Source: Komagataeibacter sucrofermentans DSM 15973 | GTDB taxonomy: Bacteria; Pseudomonadota; Alphaproteobacteria; Acetobacterales; Acetobacteraceae | DNA length: 64,000 nucleotides | Direction: 5' to 3' | Assembly (NCBI RefSeq): GCF_040581405.1 | Contig: NZ_CP137157.1 | Location: 2,883,971-2,947,970 of the forward strand | Shown: positions 17,663-26,790 of the stretch, piece by piece | Layout: each line of letters begins with the position of its first letter | Numbering within the stretch: position 1 is the first letter of the stretch | Program-made: the position numbers and the translations under genes | The notes under the pieces: generated by a model | Seen by the model: only the letters and a program-made list of their open reading frames with translations | What the model was told of the DNA's origin: nothing | Databases searched by the model: none

Positions 17663-18850
17663 TTAGCGGTTGAACGCACCACGCAGGGCATCGACCAGAT
17701 CGGTCTGCTCCCAGGTGAAGTCGTCCTTCGCCGCATCCGGCGTGCGGCCGAAATGGCCATAGGCGGAGGTCTGGGTGTAGATGGGGCGGTTGAGGCGCAG
17801 GTGCTTGCGGATGCCGCGCGGGGTGAGGTCCATGACCTCGCGCAGGACGCGGCCAAGCTTCGCCTCGTCAATGTCCTTGCCCGTGCCATCAAGGTCCACA
17901 TAGACCGAAAGCGGGTGCGAGACGCCAATGGCGTAGGAAATCTGCAGCGTGCAGCGATCGGCCAGGCCGGCGGCCACGACGTTCTTGGCCAGGTAGCGGC
18001 AGGCATAGGCTGCCGAACGGTCCACCTTCGTGGGGTCCTTGCCCGAGAACGCGCCGCCACCATGCGGGGCAGCGCCACCATAGGTGTCGACAATGATCTT
18101 GCGCCCGGTCAGGCCGCAATCGCCATCGGGGCCGCCGATCACGAACACGCCGGTCGGGTTGACGTAGAATTCGTCTTCCGGCGGCATCCAGCCCTCGGGC
18201 AGCACATCACGCACGATGCTGCCAAGTTCCTCGCGGATGGTGGCCTGGCTGGCGCCTTCAACGTGCTGGGTCGAGATCACGACCGAGGTGGCGCCCACGG
18301 GCTTGCCATCGACATAGCGCAGCGTGACCTGGCTCTTGGCATCGGGCTGGAGGGCTGCTGCACGCGGATCGCCCGCCTTGCGCAGGTCGCGCACGCGGTG
18401 AAGGATGTCATGCGCGTAGAACAGCGGCGCGGGCATGAGGCTTTCGGTCTCACGCGTGGCGAAGCCGAACATGATGCCCTGATCGCCTGCGCCTTCGTCC
18501 TTCTCGCCCGCGCTGTCAACGCCCACGGCAATATCGGCGGACTGGGCATGGAGGTAGTATTCCACCTCGGCATTGCGCCATGAGAAGCCGGCCTGATCGT
18601 AGCCGATATCCTTCACCGCATCGCGCGCGCCCTGGATCAGCAGGTCGGGTGTAACGGAAGACGGACCACGCACTTCACCGGCAAGGATGATGCGGTTGGT
18701 GGTGACCATCGTTTCACACGCAACGCGGGATTCACCGTCTGCTGTCAGGAATGCATCGAGAACGGTATCACTGATCCGGTCAGCGACCTTGTCGGGATGC
18801 CCTTCGGATACTGATTCCGATGTAAACAGAAAATCGCCTTTATTGCGCAT
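17663..18850 (-). CDS. metK: S-adenosylmethionine synthetase
   Basis: A 395-residue enzyme that forms S-adenosylmethionine from methionine and ATP. Canonical segments: [20 protein letters not shown] at the N-terminus, [12 protein letters not shown], and [19 protein letters not shown] near the phosphate-binding site. ATG at 18850 is chosen because the family always starts a few residues before the FTSESV motif; the open frame continues 60 codons upstream but without similarity. AGGACC precedes the ATG. The 218-base leader is rich in hairpins (separate entry). Confidence 0.97.
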   Translation of the reverse strand: MRNKGDFLFTSESVSEGHPDKVADRISDTVLDAFLTADGESRVACETMVTTNRIILAGEVRGPSSVTPDLLIQGARDAVKDIGYDQAGFSWRNAEVEYYLHAQSADIAVGVDSAGEKDEGAGDQGIMFGFATRETESLMPAPLFYAHDILHRVRDLRKAGDPRAAALQPDAKSQVTLRYVDGKPVGATSVVISTQHVEGASQATIREELGSIVRDVLPEGWMPPEDEFYVNPTGVFVIGGPDGDCGLTGRKIIVDTYGGAAPHGGGAFSGKDPTKVDRSAAYACRYLAKNVVAAGLADRCTLQISYAIGVSHPLSVYVDLDGTGKDIDEAKLGRVLREVMDLTPRGIRKHLRLNRPIYTQTSAYGHFGRTPDAAKDDFTWEQTDLVDALRGAFNR

Positions 18851-19010
18851 GATGGTCCTGTCTGCCTCGTATGGAGTAGAATAACGCCTGCGAAACCGGG
18901 CGTAAGATCGCATGCGTTTGGCGGAAAGCCGCCCAAGCGTCAAGCCATTTCCCCGAATGGCACCCTCCCGCAGGTTTCTGTTGCGCGGGGATGGCCGGAG
19001 CCCTGCGTGG
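18851..19010 (-). promoter_or_regulatory. metK leader with several hairpins
   Basis: On the minus strand the leader holds GCCATT-6 nt-AATGGC, then a GGCGG-CTTT-CCGCC stem, then ACGCC-10 nt-GGCGT close to the start codon. Several metK genes are controlled by SAM-sensing RNAs, so a regulatory RNA is possible. I compared by eye with the conserved SAM-II and SAM/SAH core sequences and did not find them. No convincing -10/-35 pair was seen either. The call is therefore only a structured leader. Confidence 0.3.
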
Positions 19011-19019
19011 AAAATCAGT

Positions 19020-19036
19020 CGCGCAAACATTGCGCG
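19020..19036 (-). terminator. Hairpin 3' of dapB
   Basis: A perfect inverted repeat CGCGCAA-ACA-TTGCGCG, about 33 bases downstream of the dapB stop on the minus strand and followed there by ACTGATTTT. The stem is strong but the T-run is short and displaced, so it may be a weak terminator or a 3' end stabiliser. Confidence 0.45.
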
Positions 19037-19068
19037 GACATGAGAAAGTTTTTTATCAGTATTCTATT

Positions 19069-19857
19069 TTATTCGCGCGGCAGGCCCAGCACGTCTTCCA
19101 TATCATAAAGCCCCACCTTATGCCCGCGCAGCCAGTGCGCGGCCCGGACTGCGCCCGTGGCGTACACCCTGCGGTCAAAGGAGCGGTGGGTCAGGCTGAT
19201 CTGTTCATGGCTGGACGTGAAAATGACCGAATGCTCGCCCACGATCTGCCCGCCGCGCAGGGCAGCAAAACCGATCGCGCCATCGGCACGCGGGCCGGTG
19301 TGCCCGTCACGTCCGCTTTCAATATGCTCTTCCAACCTGATGCCCCGCCCATCAGCCACCGCGCGGCCCATGGCCAGCGCCGTGCCCGAAGGGGCATCCA
19401 CTTTCTGCCGATGATGCATTTCCAGTATCTCGGCATCATATTCGCTGCCGGGCAGCACCGCGCCCATCTGGCGCGCAAGGCGCGTGACAAGCGTGACACC
19501 GGGCGAGAAATTGGCCGCCTGCACCACGGCAATGCGGGTCGCGGCCTGATCGACCGCCTGCTGGTCGGCAACTGAAAGCCCGGTCGTGCCCAACACCCAG
19601 GCCGTGCCTGCTGTTGCCAGGGCCTGGGCATGGCCCACGACCGTGCTGGCATGGGTGAAGTCGATCACCACATCGCACTGCGCGGCAAGGGTGGCGATAT
19701 CGGCATGAACGGGGCAATCGATCCCGTCAACAGGGCGGCCATCGCGCGTCGTGCCACCGGCCAGCACGGCCCCGGCCGCTGGCACTTCCTGCGCCAGAAG
19801 GCGACCGACACGGCCATTGAGGCCCGTAATCCCGATCCGCAGGGGCTGCGCGTTCAT
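19069..19857 (-). CDS. dapB: 4-hydroxy-tetrahydrodipicolinate reductase
   Basis: A 262-residue enzyme that reduces 4-hydroxy-tetrahydrodipicolinate with NAD(P)H in the lysine and diaminopimelate pathway. The nucleotide-binding motif is GITGLNGRVGR, VIDFTHAST follows, and the substrate-binding signature is EMHHRQKVDAPSGTALAMG. ATG at 19857 fits the family N-terminus; an in-frame extension of 34 codons upstream is unconserved. The gene lies downstream of dnaJ on the same strand, separated by 184 bases with two hairpins, so it may be transcribed partly with the chaperone genes. Confidence 0.96.
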   Translation of the reverse strand: MNAQPLRIGITGLNGRVGRLLAQEVPAAGAVLAGGTTRDGRPVDGIDCPVHADIATLAAQCDVVIDFTHASTVVGHAQALATAGTAWVLGTTGLSVADQQAVDQAATRIAVVQAANFSPGVTLVTRLARQMGAVLPGSEYDAEILEMHHRQKVDAPSGTALAMGRAVADGRGIRLEEHIESGRDGHTGPRADGAIGFAALRGGQIVGEHSVIFTSSHEQISLTHRSFDRRVYATGAVRAAHWLRGHKVGLYDMEDVLGLPRE

Positions 19858-19891
19858 GCTGTTTTCTCCACCAGTGCCCAGATATGCAAAT

Positions 19892-19919
19892 GGCGGCGCG
19901 ACCGGGGGATCGCGCCGCC
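19892..19919 (-). terminator. GC-rich hairpin between dnaJ and dapB (second)
   Basis: A perfect 10-base inverted repeat, GGCGGCGCGA-8 nt-TCGCGCCGCC, 35 bases upstream of the dapB start. On the minus strand it is followed by ATTTGC, a poor U-tract, so it may pause or process RNA more than terminate it. Confidence 0.4.
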
Positions 19920-20009
19920 TGAACTCTATCCATGGTGCAGGTTGGGGGGGATTCACCATGAATAGTGGTTCGACCCTACACCTGACCCATCAGCAATTTC
20001 AACCATCTG

Positions 20010-20032
20010 CACGCCATGGTCGCCATGGCGTG
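20010..20032 (-). terminator. Perfect hairpin just 3' of dnaJ
   Basis: CACGCCATGG-TCG-CCATGGCGTG, a perfect 10-base stem with a 3-base loop, 9 bases after the dnaJ stop. No U-run follows, so a 3' stabiliser or factor-dependent end is as likely as intrinsic termination. Confidence 0.45.
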
Positions 20033-20041
20033 AAAGCAGGC

Positions 20042-21169
20042 TTACAGCTTGCCTTCAAAAAAGTCCTTCACCTTGCTGAAGAAGCCCGTGCTCTCGGGGC
20101 TGCCCTTGGCGTGGCCTACGGCATCAGCCTCGAATTCCTCCAGCAGTTCACGCTGGCGCTTGCTCAGGTGGCGCGGGGTCTCGACCACGACCTGAATGTA
20201 CATGTCGCCCCGCGCGGATGAGCGCAGCACCGAGAAGCCCTTGCCGCGCAGGCGGAAGTGCTCGCCCGTCTGGGTGCCTGCCGGGATCTTGACCTTGGCG
20301 CGCGAGCCATCAACCACCGGCACCTCGATCTCGGTGCCAAGGGCGGCCTGCCCCATGCGCACCGGCACGCGGCAATAGATATTGGCGCCATCACGCTGGA
20401 AGATGGCATGCGCCTCTACCGCCACATGCACATACAGGTCACCTGCGGGCACGCCCTTGCCGCCGGCCTCGCCCTCGCCGCTGACACGGATGCGCGTGCC
20501 ATCCTCAACGCCTGCGGGGATCGCCACCTCGATGGTGCGGTTCTTTTCCACCGTGCCCGCGCCATGGCATTCCTTGCACGGGTTGCGGATCAGGCGGCCG
20601 GTGCCGTGGCAGGTGGGGCAGGGGCGCTCGATGGCGAAAAAGCCCTGCTGCGCGCGCACCTTGCCCGCGCCGTGGCACGAGGGGCAGGTTTCGGGCGGCT
20701 GGTCCTTGTCGGCAGAGCCGGTGCCATCACAGCTTTTGCAGGTGACGCGGGTGGGAATGGTGATTTCCTTTTTCACCCCCGCAAAAGCCTCGGCAAAGGT
20801 GATGGTGACCTGCACCTGGATATCAGCGCCCGAGCGGCGGCCACCACGCCTGCCGCCCATCATGTCACCAAACATCTGCTCGAAGATGTCGCCAAGGCCG
20901 CCGCCACCGAAGTCGAATCCGCCCGCCCCGGGACCACCGCCCTCGAACGCGGCATGGCCAAAGCGGTCATAGGCGGCGCGCTTCTGGTCATCTTTCAGCA
21001 CGTCGTAGGCTTCGCTGATTTCCTTGAACTTGTTTTCCGCTTCCGCATCGCCCGGATTGCGGTCGGGATGGTATTTCATGGCCAGCTTGCGATATGCCCG
21101 CTTGATCTCGTCGCCATTGGCATCGCGCGCAACCTCGAGAGCTGCGTAATAATCTATCTTGGTGGCCAT
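20042..21169 (-). CDS. dnaJ: Chaperone protein DnaJ (Hsp40)
   Basis: A 375-residue type I J-protein that delivers unfolded clients to DnaK and stimulates its ATPase. Domains in order: J-domain (1-70) with the HPD tripeptide in YHPDRNPGD; Gly/Phe-rich linker (GGGPGAGGFDFGGGGLGDIF); zinc-binding domain with four CxxCxGxG repeats (CKSCDGTG, CPSCHGAG, CPTCHGTG, CKECHGAG); then the client-binding C-terminal domains. GAGGACC precedes the ATG. It follows dnaK after 190 bases that contain a terminator-like hairpin, which would lower DnaJ relative to DnaK. Confidence 0.97.
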   Translation of the reverse strand: MATKIDYYAALEVARDANGDEIKRAYRKLAMKYHPDRNPGDAEAENKFKEISEAYDVLKDDQKRAAYDRFGHAAFEGGGPGAGGFDFGGGGLGDIFEQMFGDMMGGRRGGRRSGADIQVQVTITFAEAFAGVKKEITIPTRVTCKSCDGTGSADKDQPPETCPSCHGAGKVRAQQGFFAIERPCPTCHGTGRLIRNPCKECHGAGTVEKNRTIEVAIPAGVEDGTRIRVSGEGEAGGKGVPAGDLYVHVAVEAHAIFQRDGANIYCRVPVRMGQAALGTEIEVPVVDGSRAKVKIPAGTQTGEHFRLRGKGFSVLRSSARGDMYIQVVVETPRHLSKRQRELLEEFEADAVGHAKGSPESTGFFSKVKDFFEGKL

Positions 21170-21251
21170 GTCGGTCCTCTAGCAAACGCGGCCGCCCGGC
21201 TTGTCGCGGCACGATCCTCGCGTTCCATCTGTCGTTGTTGGGCAGAATATG

Positions 21252-21283
21252 AAAAGCGCCCGTCTTCAAAGAAGCACGGGCGC
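21252..21283 (-). terminator. Terminator-like hairpin between dnaK and dnaJ
   Basis: On the minus strand GCGCCCGT, a 12-base loop, ACGGGCGC, then TTTTC. Stem plus short U-run in the dnaK-dnaJ gap, about 75 bases after the dnaK stop. It probably attenuates read-through into dnaJ. Confidence 0.55.
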
Positions 21284-21359
21284 CACCTTGGTGGAAGGGG
21301 AGTGCAGGCCCGCAGGTCTGCACCCCGTTTTCCGGAGCCTGTATGACGCCTTGCGGCAA

Positions 21360-23264
21360 TCAGGACTTCTTGGAGTCGTCCACGTCCTCGAAGTCGGCGT
21401 CGACGACCTTTTCGTCCTTCGGCGCAGCCCCGCCGGGGGCACCGGCCGCACCTTCAGCCTGGCCCGCCTTGTGAATGGCTTCGCCAACCTTCATGGCCAC
21501 CTGCGTCAGGTGATCGGTCGCGGTCTTCAGCGCCTCGGCGTCAGTGCCTTCAAGCGCCTTGCGCACGGCGGCGATCGCGGCTTCCGCCTCGGTCTTGTCC
21601 GCAGCCGGGATCTTGTCGCCACCTTCCGCCAGTGACTTCTCGACCTGATGGGTCATGCCTTCGGCCTGGTTGCGGGCCTCGACCTGCTCCTTCTTGGCCT
21701 TGTCGGCCTCGGCATTGGCTTCGGCGTCCTTCACCATCTTCTCGATGTCGGACTCGGACAGACCGCCAGAAGCCTGGATCTTGATCTGCTGTTCCTTGCC
21801 GGTCGCCTTGTCCTTGGCCGAGACGGACACGATGCCGTTGGCGTCGATGTCGAACGTCACCTCGATCTGCGGCACGCCGCGCGGGGCGGGAGCGATGCCG
21901 GTCAGGTCGAAATTGCCCAGCAGCTTGTTGTCAGCCGCCATTTCACGCTCGCCCTGATAGACCTTGATGGTCACGGCGTTCTGGTTGTCTTCCGCGGTCG
22001 AGAAGGTCTGGCTCTTCTTGGTCGGGATGGTCGTGTTGCGGTCGATCAGGCGGGTGAACACGCCACCGAGCGTCTCGATGCCCAGCGACAGCGGGGTTAC
22101 GTCGAGCAGCAGCACGTCCTTCACGTCACCCTGCAGCACCGCGCCCTGCACCGCGGCGCCGATGGCGACCACTTCGTCGGGGTTCACGTTGCGGGCGGGT
22201 TCCTTGCCGAAGAACGCCTTAACAGCCTCGATCACCTTGGGCATGCGGGTCATGCCGCCCACCAGGATGACTTCATCGATCTCGCCCGACGAGACGGACG
22301 CATCCTTCATCGCCGCGCGGCAGGGCTCGAGCGTGCGCTGGATCAGGTCATCGACCAGGCTTTCCAGCTTCGCGCGGCTCAGCTTGACCACGAGGTGCTT
22401 GGGGCCGGACGCATCAGCCGTGATGAACGGCAGGTTGATCTCGGTCTCCTTGGAGGAGGAGAGTTCGATTTTCGCCTTTTCCGCCGCTTCCTTCAGGCGC
22501 TGCAGGGCCAGCTTGTCCTGACGCAGGTCGATGCCCTGCTCGCGCTTGAACTCGTCGGCCAGGAAGCCGATGATGCGGGCATCGAAGTCTTCACCACCAA
22601 GGAAGGTGTCGCCGTTGGTGGACTTCACCTCGATCACGCCATCGGAAATCTCGAGGATGGACACGTCGAACGTGCCGCCGCCAAGGTCATAGACCGCGAT
22701 GGTGCCGCCGTCCTTCTTCTGCAGGCCATAGGCCAGGGCAGCAGCGGTCGGCTCGTTGATGATGCGCAGCACTTCAAGGCCCGCGATGCGGCCCGCATCC
22801 TTCGTGGCCTGACGCTGGGCGTCATTGAAGTAGGCCGGAACGGTGATGACGGCCTGCTTGACCGGCTCGCCGAGATAGGATTCGGCGGTTTCCTTCATCT
22901 TGCCCAGAATGAAGGCGGAGATCTGCGCGGGCGCGTATTTCTTGCCCTGGGCCTCGACCCATGCATCGCCGTTGTCGCCCTTGACGATCTCGTAGGGGAC
23001 AAGGCCCTTGTCCTTCGCCACGGTCGGGTCGTCATAACGGCGGCCGATCAGGCGCTTGACGGCATAAAGCGTGTTGGCGGGGTTGGTGACGGCCTGGCGC
23101 TTGGCGGCCTGGCCTACGAGCATCTCGCCACTGTCGGTAAAGGCGACCATCGACGGGGTCGTGCGCGCGCCTTCGCTGTTCTCGATAACCCGCGTTTCGT
23201 CGCCTTCACGCACGGCAACGCAGGAATTGGTCGTACCAAGGTCGATACCGATAACCTTGCTCAT
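21360..23264 (-). CDS. dnaK: Chaperone protein DnaK (Hsp70)
   Basis: A 634-residue ATP-driven chaperone. The N-terminus [14 protein letters not shown] binds phosphate, [34 protein letters not shown] and [12 protein letters not shown] are ATPase motifs, and the [18 protein letters not shown] linker and DVTPLS strand open the substrate-binding domain. The lid ends in the acidic tail [20 protein letters not shown], which normally binds DnaJ clients weakly. AAGGAG precedes the ATG. Order grpE-dnaK-dnaJ is a classical heat-shock locus. Confidence 0.98.
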   Translation of the reverse strand: MSKVIGIDLGTTNSCVAVREGDETRVIENSEGARTTPSMVAFTDSGEMLVGQAAKRQAVTNPANTLYAVKRLIGRRYDDPTVAKDKGLVPYEIVKGDNGDAWVEAQGKKYAPAQISAFILGKMKETAESYLGEPVKQAVITVPAYFNDAQRQATKDAGRIAGLEVLRIINEPTAAALAYGLQKKDGGTIAVYDLGGGTFDVSILEISDGVIEVKSTNGDTFLGGEDFDARIIGFLADEFKREQGIDLRQDKLALQRLKEAAEKAKIELSSSKETEINLPFITADASGPKHLVVKLSRAKLESLVDDLIQRTLEPCRAAMKDASVSSGEIDEVILVGGMTRMPKVIEAVKAFFGKEPARNVNPDEVVAIGAAVQGAVLQGDVKDVLLLDVTPLSLGIETLGGVFTRLIDRNTTIPTKKSQTFSTAEDNQNAVTIKVYQGEREMAADNKLLGNFDLTGIAPAPRGVPQIEVTFDIDANGIVSVSAKDKATGKEQQIKIQASGGLSESDIEKMVKDAEANAEADKAKKEQVEARNQAEGMTHQVEKSLAEGGDKIPAADKTEAEAAIAAVRKALEGTDAEALKTATDHLTQVAMKVGEAIHKAGQAEGAAGAPGGAAPKDEKVVDADFEDVDDSKKS

Positions 23265-23448
23265 GTAATCTTCTCCTTTTCAGCGGCCTGTCCGGACCCG
23301 AAGCATCGGGACAGACCCTTCTTTTTTCAGTATTCCGGCGCGTGGTGCGGACTGTCTTTTCACATCCACCCGCACGCCGTCATCATTATCCGATGTAGGC
23401 AGCCCGGGCATCGCTTTCAAGAGGAGCCAGCCATGCGCGGGCGGGATT
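23265..23448 (-). promoter_or_regulatory. grpE-dnaK intergenic region
   Basis: A 184-base spacer upstream of dnaK. On the minus strand it holds a hairpin, CTGTCC-15 nt-GGACAG, about 25 to 50 bases before the dnaK ATG, and an AAGGAG ribosome site. No CIRCE (TTAGCACTC-N9-GAGTGCTAA) is present here or upstream of grpE, so HrcA control is not supported. A clear sigma-32 promoter was not identified by eye. Confidence 0.35.
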
Positions 23449-24054
23449 TCACCCTGCCTGCGCCGGGCCTTTCGACACGACCACCATGGCCGGCTTGAGC
23501 AGCCGCCCATGCAGGGTCCACGCCGGGGTCCAGGCCTCCATCACGGTATCGACCGGGTGTTCGTCGCTGTGCTGCTGGCTCATGGCCTGGTGCAGGTTGG
23601 CGTCAAAGGGCTTGCCCTTCGCGTCTTCCGCCTTGATGCCATTGCGCTCGAGAATGCCCATGAACGAACGCTCGGTGCTCTCGATGCCTTCGCGCATGCT
23701 GGTCAGCAGCTTGTCCTCGCCCTCAACAGGCTTGGGCAGGCTGGCGAGCGCGCGCTTGAGGTTCTCGGCGGCCTCGACCACGTCCTTGGCGAATTTCTGC
23801 ACGGCGTACTGCCGGGCATCTTCCACTTCGCGCTTGGTGCGGGTGCGCAGGTTCTGCATATCGGCTTCCGCGCGCATCCACTTGTCGCGCATGGCCGAGA
23901 CTTCGGCTTCAAGCTCGGCTATGCGCGGGTCGGTTCCGGCTTCAGCCTCGGGCGCGGGGGCCGCTTCATGGGCGTGCGCATCCTGTGCGCCGGAGGGCGT
24001 GCCGTCGCCGTGGGGGGCGTCGGCAAAGGGGGTGGGGTCTGTGTTCTCGCTCAT
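23449..24054 (-). CDS. grpE: Nucleotide exchange factor GrpE
   Basis: A 201-residue cofactor that releases ADP from DnaK. An Ala/Pro/Glu-rich disordered N-terminus (about 1-50) leads into a long coiled coil (RIAELEAEVSAMRDKWMRAEADMQNLRTRTKREVEDARQ, positions about 52-90), followed by the four-helix region and a beta domain ending in LLKPAMVVVSK. ATG at 24054 gives the family N-terminus; an ATG 36 bases upstream lacks similarity. First gene of grpE-dnaK-dnaJ; divergent from the response regulator gene. Confidence 0.95.
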   Translation of the reverse strand: MSENTDPTPFADAPHGDGTPSGAQDAHAHEAAPAPEAEAGTDPRIAELEAEVSAMRDKWMRAEADMQNLRTRTKREVEDARQYAVQKFAKDVVEAAENLKRALASLPKPVEGEDKLLTSMREGIESTERSFMGILERNGIKAEDAKGKPFDANLHQAMSQQHSDEHPVDTVMEAWTPAWTLHGRLLKPAMVVVSKGPAQAG

Positions 24055-24298
24055 GCTCTTACAAGTAGGTAACGACTGACCGATGGACAAGGCATTGCGC
24101 TCCGGGCAGACATGCCGATTTTGCGCAACATCCCTGCCGTGAACGGAGCAGCCGGAATGACGTTATCATTCCAGGGGATCCCGGCACCCGCATCCCCTCA
24201 TGACATGCGGGCGGTTATGACGCTATGCTGCGCGCGCCTGCCAGGCAAGATGCTGGCGGTCATGCCCGGATCGGCGAAGGAGCAAAAAGAGAGCCCCC

Positions 24299-25009
24299 AT
24301 GGAGCCAACGAAACAGACGATCGTGCTGGTTGACGATGACAGGAACATCCTGACCTCCGTGCAGATGACACTGGAGGCGGAAGGCTTCATCGTCCGCACC
24401 TATACCGATGGCGAGAGTGCGCTGCATGGTCTGTCATCGCGCCCGGCAGACCTGGCAGTGCTTGACATCAAGATGCCGCGCATGGACGGGATGGAACTGC
24501 TCCAGCGCCTGCGCGCGCGCTCGCAGCTGCCGGTGATCTTCCTGTCCTCCAAGGATGAGGAAGTGGACCAGCTCATGGGCCTGCGGCTCGGAGCGGATGA
24601 CTACATCACCAAGCCGTTCTCGCAGCGCCTGCTGCTCGAGCGCATCCGCGCGCTGCTGCGCCGCAACGAGGTCAGCCGCAGCGAGGCGGCGGGCATCAGC
24701 CCCACCGGCACCATGGTGCGCGGCGGCCTGTCGCTTGATGAAACCCGCCACCAGTGCCTGTGGCACGGGCGCGACATCCAGCTTACGGTCACCGAGTTCC
24801 TGCTCGTCAAGGCGCTCGCCGCCCGCCCCGGCCTGGTCAAGTCGCGCGACCAGCTGATCGATGCCGCCTATGGCGAGAACATCTACGTGGATGACCGCAC
24901 CATCGACAGCCACATCAAGCGCGTGCGCAAGAAGTTCCGGCAGGTGGATGACGAGTTCAACCAGATCGAGACGCTGTACGGCATCGGCTACCGCTACAAG
25001 GAAGAATGA
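24299..25009 (+). CDS. chvI: OmpR-family response regulator, ChvI-like
   Basis: A 236-residue DNA-binding response regulator. The receiver domain (about 5-120) has the acidic pair DDDR, the phospho-acceptor Asp in [15 protein letters not shown], and the Lys in [16 protein letters not shown]. The C-terminal winged helix (about 140-235) has [17 protein letters not shown] and [15 protein letters not shown]. The sequence closely follows ChvI, which in Alphaproteobacteria controls envelope, acid-stress and metabolic genes. The stop overlaps the kinase start in ATGA. Confidence 0.9.
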   Translation: MEPTKQTIVLVDDDRNILTSVQMTLEAEGFIVRTYTDGESALHGLSSRPADLAVLDIKMPRMDGMELLQRLRARSQLPVIFLSSKDEEVDQLMGLRLGADDYITKPFSQRLLLERIRALLRRNEVSRSEAAGISPTGTMVRGGLSLDETRHQCLWHGRDIQLTVTEFLLVKALAARPGLVKSRDQLIDAAYGENIYVDDRTIDSHIKRVRKKFRQVDDEFNQIETLYGIGYRYKEE

Positions 25010-26790
25010 CCACGCCGGTGCCCCCTTCCTTCCTGTCCGCCATCAGGCTCCCGGCCCCGCTGCGCCGCCTGCTGCCCCGGCGCTGGAGCGGCGAGCAGCA
25101 GAACGCGGTAGCCGAATTCATGGAATACCGCACCCGGCTGGTCTCGCCGCTCATGCGGCGCATCCTGCTGGTCAACACCCTGCCGCTCGGCCTGCTGGCG
25201 CTGACGCTGCTCTATCTCACCCAGTTCCAGAACAGCCTGCTCGAGGCCGAGGTCTCGGCGCTGCGCGAGCAGGCGCGCATCTATGCGGGCGCGCTGGGGC
25301 AGAGTGCCGTGATCGTGTCGCGCCGCGACGTGACCCTGGCCCCTGATCTTGCGGGCCCGCTGCTGCTGCGCCTGACCGAGCCCAGCCCGAGCGCCCATGC
25401 CCGCCTGTTCGCCCCTGATGGACAGATCGTGGCCGACAGCCGCGTGGAACAGGCAGGCTTCGGCATCAAGGCAACGCCCCTGCCACCGGCTGAGGAAGAC
25501 GAGCATCCAGCCCCCCCTCACGGGGCCTCGATCAATATGGGCGAGCGGCTGTATAACTGGCTTCTGGCGCAGTTGCCCACGCTCTCGGGCGAGCGGATCA
25601 TGACGCTGGACACGCCGGATTCAGACCCGTCGATCCAGCCCGTCACCCAGCCGGATGGCACGCGGGTGATGGAAATTCCGCCCTATATCCGCCGCAACGC
25701 CGACCACCAGCTTATGGTGACCGTGGCCGAGCCGGTCATGCATGCGGGGCAGACCACGGTGGGCATCATCCAGCTCACGCGTGAGGCGCGTGATGTGGAC
25801 CGCTCGCTGTTTGCGGTGCGCTCCTCCATCCTGTCGCTGTTCCTCATGGCGCTGGCGCTGACCATCCTGCTGTCGTGGTACCTGTCGCTCACCATTGCGC
25901 GGCCCCTGCTGCGGCTGGCGGCCTCGGCCCATACCATGCGCGAATCCTCCGACCGCACCGACATGGTGCCCGAGCGCCTGCTCGCCCGGCGCGACGAGAT
26001 TGGCGAGGTCGCCCGCGCGCTGCAGGACAGCGCAAGCGCACTGTGGGCCCGCATGGACGCCATCGAGCGCTTTGCCGCCGATGTCAGCCACGAGATCAAG
26101 AACCCGCTCTCCTCCATCCGCTCGGCCATTGAAAGCCTGCTGCGCATCGACGACCCCGAGCGCCAGCGCCGCCTCATGTCGATCATCAATGACGACGTGC
26201 GCAGACTCGACCGGCTGATTACCGACATTTCCGATGCCAGCCGCGTGGATGCCGAACTCTCACGCACCCGTGCCGAGCCGGTGGCCATCGTGCCGCTGCT
26301 GTCCGTGCTGGCCGAAATCCATCAGGCCACCCGCCAGCCGGGCCAGCCCTTCATGGCGGTGGCGAGCAGCGGCGACAGCCCGGAACGCAGGCTGGTGGTG
26401 CTGGCGGTGGAAGACCGGCTGGTGCAGGTGCTGCGCAACCTGATCGGCAACGCCATCTCGTTCTCGCCGCCCGATGGCAAGATCCTGCTCAGCGCGGTGC
26501 CTGCGGGCGGCATGGTGGAAATTGCGGTCAGCGATGAAGGGCCGGGCATTCCGCAGGCCAAGCTCGACAACATTTTCGACCGCTTTTATTCCGAGCGGCC
26601 AAGCAGCGAGAATTTCGGCCAGCATTCCGGCCTGGGCCTGTCGATCAGCAAGCAGATCATCGAGGCCCTGCGCGGCACCATCAGCGCGGAAAACCGCATG
26701 GACGCCGATGGCCACGTGCAGGGCGCGCGCTTCGTGATCTGCCTGCCGCGCGTGGACGTGAAGGGTGAGGTCAGCCGACCTCATCCGTAG
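25006..26790 (+). CDS. chvG: Sensor histidine kinase, ChvG-like
   Basis: A 594-residue membrane kinase. Helix 1 is near residues 50-70 ([19 protein letters not shown]), a periplasmic sensor domain of about 210 residues follows, helix 2 is near 275-295 ([20 protein letters not shown]), then HAMP. The phosphorylated His is in [20 protein letters not shown]-box [12 protein letters not shown]1 [21 protein letters not shown] and G2 [14 protein letters not shown] are intact. In many relatives chvI-chvG is followed by hprK and EIIA; here those lie 24 kb away. Its last 20 bases overlap the end of pqqE on the other strand. Confidence 0.9.
   Translation: MTTPVPPSFLSAIRLPAPLRRLLPRRWSGEQQNAVAEFMEYRTRLVSPLMRRILLVNTLPLGLLALTLLYLTQFQNSLLEAEVSALREQARIYAGALGQSAVIVSRRDVTLAPDLAGPLLLRLTEPSPSAHARLFAPDGQIVADSRVEQAGFGIKATPLPPAEEDEHPAPPHGASINMGERLYNWLLAQLPTLSGERIMTLDTPDSDPSIQPVTQPDGTRVMEIPPYIRRNADHQLMVTVAEPVMHAGQTTVGIIQLTREARDVDRSLFAVRSSILSLFLMALALTILLSWYLSLTIARPLLRLAASAHTMRESSDRTDMVPERLLARRDEIGEVARALQDSASALWARMDAIERFAADVSHEIKNPLSSIRSAIESLLRIDDPERQRRLMSIINDDVRRLDRLITDISDASRVDAELSRTRAEPVAIVPLLSVLAEIHQATRQPGQPFMAVASSGDSPERRLVVLAVEDRLVQVLRNLIGNAISFSPPDGKILLSAVPAGGMVEIAVSDEGPGIPQAKLDNIFDRFYSERPSSENFGQHSGLGLSISKQIIEALRGTISAENRMDADGHVQGARFVICLPRVDVKGEVSRPHP

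Noticed and set aside
18851..19010. Known SAM riboswitch in the metK leader
   Set aside because: Hairpins are present but I could not match the conserved cores of SAM-II or SAM/SAH elements; left as an unclassified leader.
21648..23498. Plus-strand frame of 616 codons opposite dnaK
   Set aside because: Antisense shadow of dnaK, a known artefact in GC-rich genomes.
23265..24298. CIRCE operator or hrcA near grpE-dnaK
   Set aside because: No TTAGCACTC-N9-GAGTGCTAA sequence and no hrcA gene in the neighbourhood.
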